In this document: positions 1-4,942 of the stretch, piece after piece | Position numbering within the stretch: the stretch's first letter is position 1 | How the letters are laid out: the number at the start of each line of letters is the position of its first letter | Source of the DNA: JBICHM01 sp043101835 | GTDB lineage: Bacteria > Planctomycetota > Phycisphaerae > Phycisphaerales > UBA1924 | Assembly: GCA_043101835.1 (NCBI GenBank) | Contig: JBICHM010000013.1 | Location: 1-5,023, forward strand | DNA: 5,023 nt | Reading direction: 5' to 3' | Notes under the pieces: generated by a model | What the model saw: only the letters and a program-made list of their open reading frames with translations | Told to the model about the DNA's origin: nothing | Database searches by the model: none | Made by a program: the position numbers and the translations under genes

Positions 1-72
1 TATCTGCGATCGCGCCGGTGCGGGTCGAGCGCTGACGCGACCCCGGCTATCGTGGGCGCCGCAACCTGTCTT

Positions 73-78
73 AGGGAG
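73..78 (+). promoter_or_regulatory. Shine-Dalgarno site of the thioredoxin-family gene
   Basis: AGGGAG lies 7 nt before the ATG at 86 and fixes that start. The preceding 70 nt hold no convincing -35/-10 pair. A TATCGT at 48-53 resembles a -10 box but has no matching -35. Confidence 0.7.
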
Positions 79-85
79 ACACGCC

Positions 86-670
86 ATGGCGCTCACGCCC
101 TCGACCATGCTTCCCGTCGGCACGCCGGCGCCGGACTTCGCGCTGCCCGACTTCGACGGAAACACCGTCGTGCTGGCGGACTTCGCCGACCGGGCCGGCC
201 TGCTCGTCGTCTTCATGTGCAACCACTGCCCCTACGTGATCCATCTGCAGGACGAACTCGCGCGCGTGGCGCGCGAGTGCCAGGACCGGAACATCGGCGT
301 CGTCGCGATCAACGCGAACGACATCGCGAAGCACCCCGATGACGCTCCGATCAAGATGAAGCGCCGGGCCGAGGAGGTCGGCTTCACCTTCCCGTACCTG
401 TACGATTCGTCGCAGGAGGTCGCACAGGCCTACCGCGCCGCCTGCACGCCGGATTTCTTCCTCTTCGATCGCGCCAAGAAGCTCTTCTACCGTGGGCAGT
501 TCGACGAGACCCGCCCAAGCAGCGGGCAGAACCCCACCGGCGCCGACCTCCGGCGCGCCGTCGAGGCGCTCCTCGCCGGCCAGGCGCCGCCGGAGACGCA
601 GATCCCCTCCGCCGGATGCAACATCAAATGGAAGCCGGGCAACGAGCCCGACTACGCACGCAGCGGCTGA
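86..670 (+). CDS. Thioredoxin-family (AhpC/TSA-Redoxin fold) protein with CNHC active site
   Basis: A 194-residue protein with a thioredoxin fold of the Redoxin/AhpC-TSA type. The N-terminus has the family's VGTPAPDFALPDFDG entry (about 11-25). The active site CNHCPY (45-50) follows strand VVFM, giving a CxxC pair (Cys45, Cys48). The cis-proline position is TPDFFLFD (121-128), preceded by Cys120. The C-terminus carries SAGCNIKWKPGNEP (175-188), a signature of this CNHC subgroup, so Cys178 may be a further redox or structural residue. No signal peptide is seen, so it is probably cytoplasmic. The expected role is thiol-disulfide exchange or peroxide reduction, with the substrate unknown. The start is supported by AGGGAG 7 nt upstream. 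The SbtA-like permease follows on the same strand after 80 nt, so co-transcription is possible but unproven. The family is near certain; the exact reaction is not. Confidence 0.93.
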   Translation: MALTPSTMLPVGTPAPDFALPDFDGNTVVLADFADRAGLLVVFMCNHCPYVIHLQDELARVARECQDRNIGVVAINANDIAKHPDDAPIKMKRRAEEVGFTFPYLYDSSQEVAQAYRAACTPDFFLFDRAKKLFYRGQFDETRPSSGQNPTGADLRRAVEALLAGQAPPETQIPSAGCNIKWKPGNEPDYARSG

Positions 671-677
671 CGCTGCG

Positions 678-691
678 GGCACGATCGTGCC
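678..691. promoter_or_regulatory. 14-bp perfect palindrome between the thioredoxin and SbtA genes
   Basis: GGCACGATCGTGCC is a perfect palindrome 7 nt after the thioredoxin stop and 59 nt before the permease start. As RNA it would form a 5-bp stem with a GATC loop. No T-run follows, so it is a poor intrinsic terminator. It could be an operator or a processing hairpin, or chance in GC-rich DNA. Confidence 0.3.
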
Positions 692-750
692 GATGACGCC
701 CTGATTCCCGGGGGACGGCATCGAAACGCTCCACGGAGACGCCCGCCGCG

Positions 751-1737
751 ATGACGCTCGACCTGCTGCTGACCAACCTCCTCAGCCCCCCGGTGCTCTT
801 TTTCTTCCTTGGCATGGTGGCGGTGGTCGTGCGCTCCGACCTGACCATCCCCGAGCCGCTCCCCAAGCTCTTCGCGCTCTACCTGCTCTGGGCCATCGGC
901 TTCAAAGGCGGCGTTTCGCTCCGCGAGAGCGGGTTCGAGACGACCGCGTTTCTGCTGCTCGGCGCCGGCGTCGCGCTCTCCGCGATCACGCCGATCTACA
1001 TCCGGCCGCTCCTGCGCCTCAAGTTCAATGAAGCGGACGCCTGCGCCGTCGCCGCCGCCTACGGCTCGGTCAGCGTCGTCACGTTCATCACCGCGAAGAA
1101 CTTCATCGAAGCGCAGGGCATCGCCTACAGCCCGCACCTCGTCGCCGCGCTCGCGCTCATGGAGTCGCCCGCCATCGTCGCGGGCGTCCTGCTTTACAAC
1201 CGGCGCACGAAGCGCGACGAGCAGGCTCACCACGCGACGGCGCGCGAGCTCTTCCAGGAAGCCGTCTTCAGCGGCCCCGTGTTCCTGCTGCTGGGCTCCA
1301 TGGCCGCCGGCGCGCTCTCCGGCCCCGCGGGTTGGGCCACGCTCCGGCCCTTCTGCGAGGACATCTTCCACGGCGTCCTCGTGCTCTTCCTGCTCGAGAG
1401 CGGTATGGTCGCCTGCCGACGCCTGCGTGAACTCGGCGGCGCCTTCCGCTGGGCCGCGATCTTCGGCGTCGCGCTCCCGATGCTCAACGCCGTCATCGGG
1501 CTCGTCGTCGCGCGACTCATCGGCGCCGACATCGGCGATGCGTTTCTCTTCGTGATCCTCGCCGCCAGCGCCTCGTACATCGCCGTGCCCGCGGCCATGC
1601 GCCTCGCCATCCCCGAGGCCAACGCCGGGCTCTACCTGCCGATGGCGCTGGCGATCTCCTTCCCCTTCAACATCGCGCTGGGCATCCCGCTCTACCTCGA
1701 AGTGATCCGCACGCTCTGGCCGTCAGGCGCCCCCTGA
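751..1737 (+). CDS. sbtA: SbtA-family sodium-dependent bicarbonate permease
   Basis: A 328-residue inner-membrane protein with about ten hydrophobic segments (roughly 12-28, 40-54, 64-82, 97-114, 127-149, 172-190, 203-222, 231-255, 262-280, 296-320). It is recognised as the SbtA/DUF897 family, Na+/HCO3- symporters of the cyanobacterial CO2-concentrating mechanism. From memory it lines up with Synechocystis SbtA at the two internally repeated core segments: GSVSVVTF (105-112) and AASASYIAVPAAMRLAIPEAN (271-291, cyanobacterial AASSSDISGPP...). The ending GIPLYLEVIRTL also matches. It is shorter than cyanobacterial SbtA (about 370). Most of the difference is the central cytoplasmic loop, here only about residues 150-171. 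No sbtB (PII-like) gene is in the window. The ATG at 751 has GGAG at 735-738, a long 12-nt spacing. The 3' end overlaps the opposing NhaR-type gene by 15 bp. Family is confident; bicarbonate as substrate is inferred. Confidence 0.9.
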   Translation: MTLDLLLTNLLSPPVLFFFLGMVAVVVRSDLTIPEPLPKLFALYLLWAIGFKGGVSLRESGFETTAFLLLGAGVALSAITPIYIRPLLRLKFNEADACAVAAAYGSVSVVTFITAKNFIEAQGIAYSPHLVAALALMESPAIVAGVLLYNRRTKRDEQAHHATARELFQEAVFSGPVFLLLGSMAAGALSGPAGWATLRPFCEDIFHGVLVLFLLESGMVACRRLRELGGAFRWAAIFGVALPMLNAVIGLVVARLIGADIGDAFLFVILAASASYIAVPAAMRLAIPEANAGLYLPMALAISFPFNIALGIPLYLEVIRTLWPSGAP

Positions 1738-2628
1738 CGCCGCCGCGAGCCGATCTCGCGCCGTGTCGATCACCAGCGCCACCGCCGGGTGCCGAATCCG
1801 CCGGTCGGTCGTGATCGCGAAGAACCGCTCGAGCACACCCTCCATCTCACACACCGGGCGCGCGCCGGTCGACGCCAGCGCGCCCGCGAGCAGACGCGGC
1901 GCCGCGAAGATCCCGTGCCCCGCCACGCCGAACTCCGTCAGCAGCGCGCTGTCCTCGAACTCGCCGGCGATCCGTCCACGCACGCCGGCGCGCCGCAGCC
2001 ACTGATCAATCGCGCCCCGAATCGGCGCCGCCTCGCTCGGCACAAGCAGGGGGGCGCCATCGAGCGCTCGCGCGCCCTCGGCGCGCAGGCGCAGCGAGGA
2101 CGCCGCCCACCACGACACCGGGGATGAGCCCAACTCCTCGTTGATCGCGCGGAACCGCAGCGACGGCGCCAGCGGCGCATCGCTCAGGACGACGTCCAGC
2201 TCGCCTGACGCCAGCCGCTCCAGAAGCGCGTCCGTCCGGTCCTGCACGCCCACGATCCGGACTGCGCCGGGAAGCATCGACACCGGCGCGAGCGCCAGTG
2301 TCGCGATCGTGCGCGGCGTCGAAGTGCTCACCCCAACCACCAGCCGACTCAGCCGCTCCGCCCCCCGGCCCGACACCGCCGCGACCAGTTCCGCCTCCAG
2401 ACTGAAGATGTCCTGCGCGTAGCGCTGCATCAGGCGCCCCGCCTGCGTCAGGCGCACACCCCGTCCCTCGCGCTCCAGAAGGGCCTGTCCGACTGACCGC
2501 TCCAACTCGCGGACCTGCTTGCTGATCGTCGGTTGGGCGAGCCCCATCGCCTCCGCCGCCGCCGTGACGCCGCCCGTCTCGGCGACCGCCAGGAAACACC
2601 GCAGGTGGTGGAGGTTCAGGTGCTCCAT
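1723..2628 (-). CDS. nhaR: NhaR-type LysR-family transcriptional regulator
   Basis: A LysR-type regulator, 301 residues from the chosen start, the same length as E. coli NhaR. The N-terminal winged helix-turn-helix is at about 5-62 (recognition region AAAEAMGLAQPTISKQVREL, 23-42), followed by a linker helix and an effector domain (about 90-295). NhaR-specific resemblances recalled from the E. coli protein are MEHLNLHHL (MSHINYNHL), the basic GRG after the HTH, LLERLASGELDVVLSDAPL (LLEQLSQHKLDMIISDCPI), GEFEDSALLTEFG (GEFDDAALMKAFG), IFAAPRLLA (IFVAPTLYA) and IRHPAV (IQHPAV). In E. coli, NhaR activates nhaA in response to Na+. Its neighbour here is a Na+-coupled permease, which fits. An upstream in-frame ATG at 2634 would give 303 residues. 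It is disfavoured because promoter geometry starts the mRNA at about 2630-2628 and the homologue begins at the second ATG. No Shine-Dalgarno is visible. Confidence 0.92.
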   Translation of the reverse strand: MEHLNLHHLRCFLAVAETGGVTAAAEAMGLAQPTISKQVRELERSVGQALLEREGRGVRLTQAGRLMQRYAQDIFSLEAELVAAVSGRGAERLSRLVVGVSTSTPRTIATLALAPVSMLPGAVRIVGVQDRTDALLERLASGELDVVLSDAPLAPSLRFRAINEELGSSPVSWWAASSLRLRAEGARALDGAPLLVPSEAAPIRGAIDQWLRRAGVRGRIAGEFEDSALLTEFGVAGHGIFAAPRLLAGALASTGARPVCEMEGVLERFFAITTDRRIRHPAVALVIDTARDRLAAASGGA

Positions 2629-2636
2629 ATGCATTG

Positions 2637-2645
2637 ATTATAGCA
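2637..2645 (-). promoter_or_regulatory. Extended -10 promoter of the NhaR-type gene
   Basis: Read on the minus strand, TGC-TATAAT is a perfect extended -10 (TATAAT at 2642-2637). No good -35 lies 15-19 nt upstream, as expected for extended -10 promoters. Transcription should begin 7-9 nt downstream, at about 2630-2628. That places the ATG at 2628 at or within 2 nt of the mRNA 5' end. Confidence 0.6.
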
Positions 2646-2653
2646 ATGAAAAA

Positions 2654-2663
2654 TGTTGAAACA
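2654..2663. promoter_or_regulatory. Small dyad TGTT-GA-AACA in the regulator/HPF control region
   Basis: A short inverted repeat (4-2-4) centred about 29 nt upstream of the predicted regulator transcript start. Its centre is about 18 bp from the larger dyad at 2671-2683. LysR proteins often bind one strong dyad plus a weaker activation half nearer the promoter, so this could be the second half-site. It is short enough to be chance. Confidence 0.25.
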
Positions 2664-2670
2664 CTCTATT

Positions 2671-2683
2671 TGTCTATGAGACA
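2671..2683. promoter_or_regulatory. Candidate LysR box: TGTCT-ATG-AGACA
   Basis: A perfect 5-3-5 dyad that also satisfies the T-N11-A pattern of LysR-family sites (T2671, A2683). It lies in the AT-rich stretch between the NhaR-type gene and the divergent HPF-like gene. Its centre is about 47 nt upstream of the predicted regulator start and 82 nt upstream of the HPF-like ATG. It is the best candidate operator for the neighbouring LysR protein. Confidence 0.5.
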
Positions 2684-2700
2684 TCGGTATGGTTGGATGC

Positions 2701-2736
2701 GGTCGCTCCGAGGGATCGCCCCTTGGAGATCCGACC
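2701..2736 (+). promoter_or_regulatory. Strong stem-loop in the presumed 5' leader of the HPF-like gene
   Basis: GGTCG (2701-2705) pairs with CGACC (2732-2736). CTCCGAGGG (2706-2714) pairs with CCCTTGGAG-type bases 2720-2728, including one G-U pair at 2710/2724. The loop is ATCGC, and a 3-nt bulge sits at 2729-2731. That gives 14 pairs in total, ending 10 nt before the Shine-Dalgarno. No T-run follows, so it is not an ordinary terminator. It could shape translation or stability of the HPF mRNA. Confidence 0.45.
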
Positions 2737-2746
2737 CGTCCTCCCA

Positions 2747-2750
2747 GGAG
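2747..2750 (+). promoter_or_regulatory. Shine-Dalgarno deciding the HPF-like start
   Basis: GGAG (within CAGGAG) is 8 nt before the ATG at 2759 but only 2 nt before the in-frame ATG at 2753. This favours 2759 as the start. Confidence 0.65.
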
Positions 2751-2758
2751 CCATGGCG

Positions 2759-3085
2759 ATGCGGATCGAGATTCACCACGCGAACCTCCGCCCCAGTGAC
2801 AGCCTCGGCGAGACCGTCGAGCGGCGCATCGTGAGCGCCCTCGGCCGCCTCGCCCATCGCATCCGCGATGTCTCAGTGTGGATCGCTGACACCAACGGCC
2901 CGCGCGGCGGGGCCGACAAGTCCTGTCGCGTGCAGGTCCGTCTCGCCCATGGTCCGGCGCTCGTCGTCGCGCACGTCTCGCACGACCCCTACCAGGCGGC
3001 CTCCGGCGCCGTCGACCGCGCCGGGCGCGCCGTGCAGCGCCGCGTTGATCGCTCGCGCGACCGTCGCCGGCGCACCGATCGTTGA
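2759..3085 (+). CDS. HPF/RaiA-family ribosome-associated (hibernation) protein
   Basis: A 108-residue basic protein of the short HPF/RaiA (sigma-54 modulation) family. Members bind the 30S decoding region and silence or protect ribosomes in stationary phase or stress. The predicted beta-alpha-beta-beta-beta-alpha order is visible. MRIEIHHANL (1-10) is strand 1 and SLGETVERRIVSALGRLAHRI (15-35) is helix 1. VSVWIADTNGPRGGADKSCRV (38-58) carries the family's N-G-P-R-G-G-x-D-K turn. RVQVRL and LVVAHVSHDPYQ follow, and AASGAVDRAGRAVQRRVDR (80-98) is helix 2. The tail is Arg-rich (RSRDRRRR), as expected for rRNA contact. There is no long C-terminal dimerisation domain, so it resembles short HPF/YfiA rather than long HPF. 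It is divergent from the NhaR-type gene across a 130-bp AT-rich region. The same frame stays open for 75 codons after its TGA. Upstream in-frame starts at 2753 (ATG) and 2693 (TTG) are less likely. Confidence 0.87.
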   Translation: MRIEIHHANLRPSDSLGETVERRIVSALGRLAHRIRDVSVWIADTNGPRGGADKSCRVQVRLAHGPALVVAHVSHDPYQAASGAVDRAGRAVQRRVDRSRDRRRRTDR

Positions 3086-3136
3086 CGACATCCACCTGTT
3101 CCTCTCGGGACCGCGCGCGGGCCTCGCGCGACTCCG

Positions 3137-3313
3137 ATGCACCGCACCCGGCCCACGGAGAACGCCACCCTGACGACACCACACCAGTCTGAAACAGATG
3201 AGAACGAACACAAGCACGCGGCCGCGCGTCGCGCCCCGCCGGACTCCCGGTCGAGGCCCTCGCGCGGCCGCGTGCAACTCATTGCCGCCGCCCAGAGTCA
3301 GTCTCAGAAGTAG
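3137..3313 (+). CDS. Possible small hypothetical ORF (58 aa), in frame with the HPF-like gene
   Basis: An ATG-to-TAG frame of 58 codons directly downstream of the HPF-like gene and in the same frame. The frame has no stop from 3086 onward. The product is hydrophilic: Thr/Asp/Glu/His-rich near residues 13-27 (TTPHQSETDENEHKH), Arg/Pro/Ser-rich in the middle, ending RVQLIAAAQSQSQK. My hand count gives G/C at about 67%, 59% and 79% of codon positions 1, 2 and 3, the ordering expected for real coding sequence in a GC-rich genome. Against it, there is no Shine-Dalgarno before the ATG, no recognised family, and a GC-rich inverted repeat inside. The end overlaps the opposing membrane-protein gene by 10 bp. 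It may be a small gene, a C-terminal extension of HPF cut off by TGA, or chance. Confidence 0.25.
   Translation: MHRTRPTENATLTTPHQSETDENEHKHAAARRAPPDSRSRPSRGRVQLIAAAQSQSQK
3214..3275. repeat. 15-bp perfect inverted repeat between convergent genes
   Basis: GCACGCGGCCGCGCG (3214-3228) and its exact reverse complement (3261-3275) flank a 32-nt spacer, which holds a small CCGG-actc-CCGG stem. Each arm contains the palindrome CGCGGCCGCG, so the arms also act as direct repeats of that core. It lies between the HPF-like gene and the converging membrane-protein gene, where a two-way terminator would be expected. No T-run follows on either strand, so a factor-independent terminator is not shown. Confidence 0.5.
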
Positions 3314-4176
3314 TCGTAGTCCGGCTTGTTCGCGTGCGCGATCGCGGCCGCAATCCCCAGCGGGATCGCCACCAGCGCCGCTTCGATCAGGAACCGTTGC
3401 CACACCGCCCGGCGCGCAAGCAGCGGCAGCCGATCAATCCAGAGCACGGCCGGCGCCGCGAGGATCAGCACCGCCGACACCCACTGCGCCGTCCCGAAAT
3501 GCACACCGATCGCGAGCATCGCCGTCAGCAGCCCGGCGTTCACCAGCGACCCGCCGGCGTGCAGCGTGAAGCGCGGCGCCAGGGCCCCGACCATCGCCGC
3601 GGCCGTCAACATCGCCACCACGCCGCCAACCATCTGCCCGATCGTCGCGATCGATCCGAACAGCAGCACCGGGCTCGCCGCGAGCACGACGAGCGCCGTA
3701 AGCGCCGGTGGCGCCCAGCCGCCGCGCCGCTCGCTCTCGCGCCCGATCAGGAACGCGAACCCCATCGCCGCGGCGGTTGCCCCAGCGATCCACACCAGCA
3801 TCGTGCCCGTGTCGCCGCGCCGCCCGAGCGCCTCCAGCGGCATCCACATCGCAACGGCCATTGCCAGCGTGTGCGCCGTCGCTCGCGCCTTCCCCGGCAT
3901 CGACCGCCACAGGCTTGTTGCGACGCCGACGACGCCCAGCAGCAGCACGAGATGCACAAGGCGCTTCGTGCTGTCCGGAGGCCAGGTCTGCGGCCACGAC
4001 CGCACTGCATAGTCCACCGGCAGGTACGCCAACGCGAACGCCAGCGGCACGCTCCATCGCGGGAGCGGACGCTTCTCCGGGCGACGCCCGAGCAGCAGCC
4101 ACGCCGCCCCGAGCACGAGCGCAACGATCGCGCCCGGCAGAACGACGCCGATCAGCAGTTCTCGCAGTGGTGGCAC
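3304..4176 (-). CDS. Polytopic membrane protein of unknown function, YceI operon partner
   Basis: A 290-residue, strongly hydrophobic protein; I do not recognise a family. About nine or ten membrane segments are visible (roughly 8-30, 43-59, 73-90, 101-117, 124-144, 156-176, 179-200, 211-228, 230-247, 261-281). Short basic loops such as RRPEKR (31-36), RESERR (146-151) and RLPLLARR (249-256) separate some of them. The polar C-terminus is HANKPDYDYF. Histidines occur at 75, 102, 206, 226 and 281, but no haem or metal motif is clear. It starts with GTG at 4176, preceded by GAGGA at a 5-nt spacing. It begins 25 nt after the yceI-like stop on the same strand, so the two are very probably one operon. 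In E. coli, yceI sits beside a cytochrome b561 gene (yceJ). This protein is longer and does not look like b561. An enzymatic or transport role cannot be assigned. Confidence 0.85.
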   Translation of the reverse strand: MPPLRELLIGVVLPGAIVALVLGAAWLLLGRRPEKRPLPRWSVPLAFALAYLPVDYAVRSWPQTWPPDSTKRLVHLVLLLGVVGVATSLWRSMPGKARATAHTLAMAVAMWMPLEALGRRGDTGTMLVWIAGATAAAMGFAFLIGRESERRGGWAPPALTALVVLAASPVLLFGSIATIGQMVGGVVAMLTAAAMVGALAPRFTLHAGGSLVNAGLLTAMLAIGVHFGTAQWVSAVLILAAPAVLWIDRLPLLARRAVWQRFLIEAALVAIPLGIAAAIAHANKPDYDYF

Positions 4177-4181
4177 CGGCG

Positions 4182-4186
4182 TCCTC
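4182..4186 (-). promoter_or_regulatory. Shine-Dalgarno for the GTG start of the membrane protein
   Basis: GAGGA on the minus strand is 5 nt before the GTG at 4176, inside the 25-nt gap after the yceI-like stop. It supports the non-ATG start and independent initiation within the operon. Confidence 0.6.
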
Positions 4187-4201
4187 GCGCGACGGGTTCG
4201 C

Positions 4202-4834
4202 TTACTGCTTCACGCCTTCAACGGCGACGGTGATCGTCACCGTATTCCCGATTCCGCCGCCCTCGCCGCCGTCGGGCGCGAGGTAGTTCGTGATGCCGAA
4301 CTCGGAGCGCTTGATCTGGAACACCGCCTCGATGCCCTTCACGTCCTTGTTGCGGAAGGTGCCCGTGCCGGTGTGGGTCACGGTGGCGGTGATGGGCTTG
4401 GTCACGCCGTGGAGGTTCAGCTCGCCGGTGACCTCGTAGGTGTCCTCGCCGGTCTTACGCACATTCGTGCTCTTGAAGGAGCTCGTCGGGAACTGCGTGA
4501 CGTTGAAGAAGTCGGGGCTGCGCAGGTGGTCGTCGCGACCATTCGAGCCCGTATCCACGCTCTCGAGCTGAATGGTGAAGTCGAACCGGCTCGCCGCCGG
4601 GTTCTCCTCGTTGAGCGAGAAGGAGCCGGTGAAGTCGTTGAACCGCCCGTAGAAGTTCGTGACGCCGGCGTGCCGGATCTGGAACATCACCGTCGAGTGC
4701 ACGACATCCGCCGCGTACGTCGCCGCGCCGGCGCTCGACTGCGCGATCGCCGTCGCGCTCCACGTCAGCCCGCCGACCACGCCCAGGCCAAGCGCCACCG
4801 CGCTGACCACGCCGCCCATTCGATGCTTCCGCAT
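4202..4834 (-). CDS. yceI: YceI-family exported lipid-binding-type protein
   Basis: A 210-residue exported protein of the YceI family, secreted lipocalin-like beta-barrels that bind polyisoprenoid or quinone-type lipids in known members. The signal peptide is MRKHR, then a hydrophobic stretch (about 8-25), then ATAIA/QS with cleavage expected after Ala31. The mature domain has DVVHSTVMFQIRHAGVTNFYGRF (43-65), the family's opening strand. FDFTIQLESVDTGSNGRDDHLRSPDFF (84-110) and FPTSSFKS (115-122) follow. The core strand is LNLHGVTKPI (139-148), and IKRSEFGITNY (174-184) is near the end. The ATG at 4834 is chosen because GAGGGAG (4850-4844) lies 9 nt upstream. A TTG at 4843 abuts that site and is unlikely. 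It acts in the periplasm. The unknown membrane protein follows 25 nt downstream, suggesting a joint envelope or lipid role. The family is certain; the ligand is unknown. Confidence 0.93.
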   Translation of the reverse strand: MRKHRMGGVVSAVALGLGVVGGLTWSATAIAQSSAGAATYAADVVHSTVMFQIRHAGVTNFYGRFNDFTGSFSLNEENPAASRFDFTIQLESVDTGSNGRDDHLRSPDFFNVTQFPTSSFKSTNVRKTGEDTYEVTGELNLHGVTKPITATVTHTGTGTFRNKDVKGIEAVFQIKRSEFGITNYLAPDGGEGGGIGNTVTITVAVEGVKQ

Positions 4835-4843
4835 GACGATCAA

Positions 4844-4850
4844 CTCCCTC
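4844..4850 (-). promoter_or_regulatory. Shine-Dalgarno of the yceI-like gene
   Basis: GAGGGAG on the minus strand is 9 nt before the ATG at 4834 and directly adjacent to the TTG at 4843. It therefore decides for the ATG. Confidence 0.7.
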
Positions 4851-4879
4851 GTGAGGTGTGGGATTTCTGGTCAGTTGCC

Positions 4880-4901
4880 CCCGCGGAGCCGACTCCCCGG
4901 G
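4880..4901 (-). promoter_or_regulatory. Hairpin upstream of the yceI-like gene
   Basis: CCCG-x-GGAG pairs with CTCC-x-CGGG around a 4-nt loop: eight pairs with one internal mismatch, 46-67 nt upstream of the yceI-like start. No T-run follows on either strand. It could be a leader structure or the end of the preceding transcript. No confident promoter was found between 4835 and 4942; a TTGACG (4915-4910, minus) lacks a partner -10. Confidence 0.25.
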
Positions 4902-4942
4902 TCGAATGCCGTCAACCGAAGCGGCGCGGCACTTCTTCCAAT

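Noticed and set aside
652..1371. Long reverse reading frame opposite the permease (239 codons)
   Set aside because: It is antisense to a clearly recognised SbtA-like protein. Its product is Arg/Glu/Asp/Gly-rich low complexity, typical of shadows in GC-rich genes.
2006..2599. Second reverse frame within the regulator gene (197 codons)
   Set aside because: It is a Gly/Ala/Arg-rich shadow of the NhaR-type frame, which carries the helix-turn-helix and effector-domain matches.
2656..2684. Forward promoter for the HPF-like gene starting from TTGAAA at 2656-2661
   Set aside because: No acceptable -10 lies 15-19 nt downstream (bases 2677-2684 are poor matches). The HPF promoter remains unplaced.
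2693..2758. N-terminal extension of the HPF-like protein from the TTG at 2693
   Set aside because: The extra residues do not fit the family's first strand, no Shine-Dalgarno precedes it, and the region instead forms a strong stem-loop before a good Shine-Dalgarno.
3344..3351. Third GCGGCCGC copy, near the 15-bp inverted repeat
   Set aside because: It lies in Ala-Ala-rich codons of the membrane protein and has no flanking match to the repeat arms, so it is explained by composition.
3334..4233. Long forward reading frame opposite the membrane protein (299 codons)
   Set aside because: The product is Arg/His/Gln-rich with no fold-like pattern. The reverse frame has clean membrane segments, a Shine-Dalgarno and operon spacing.
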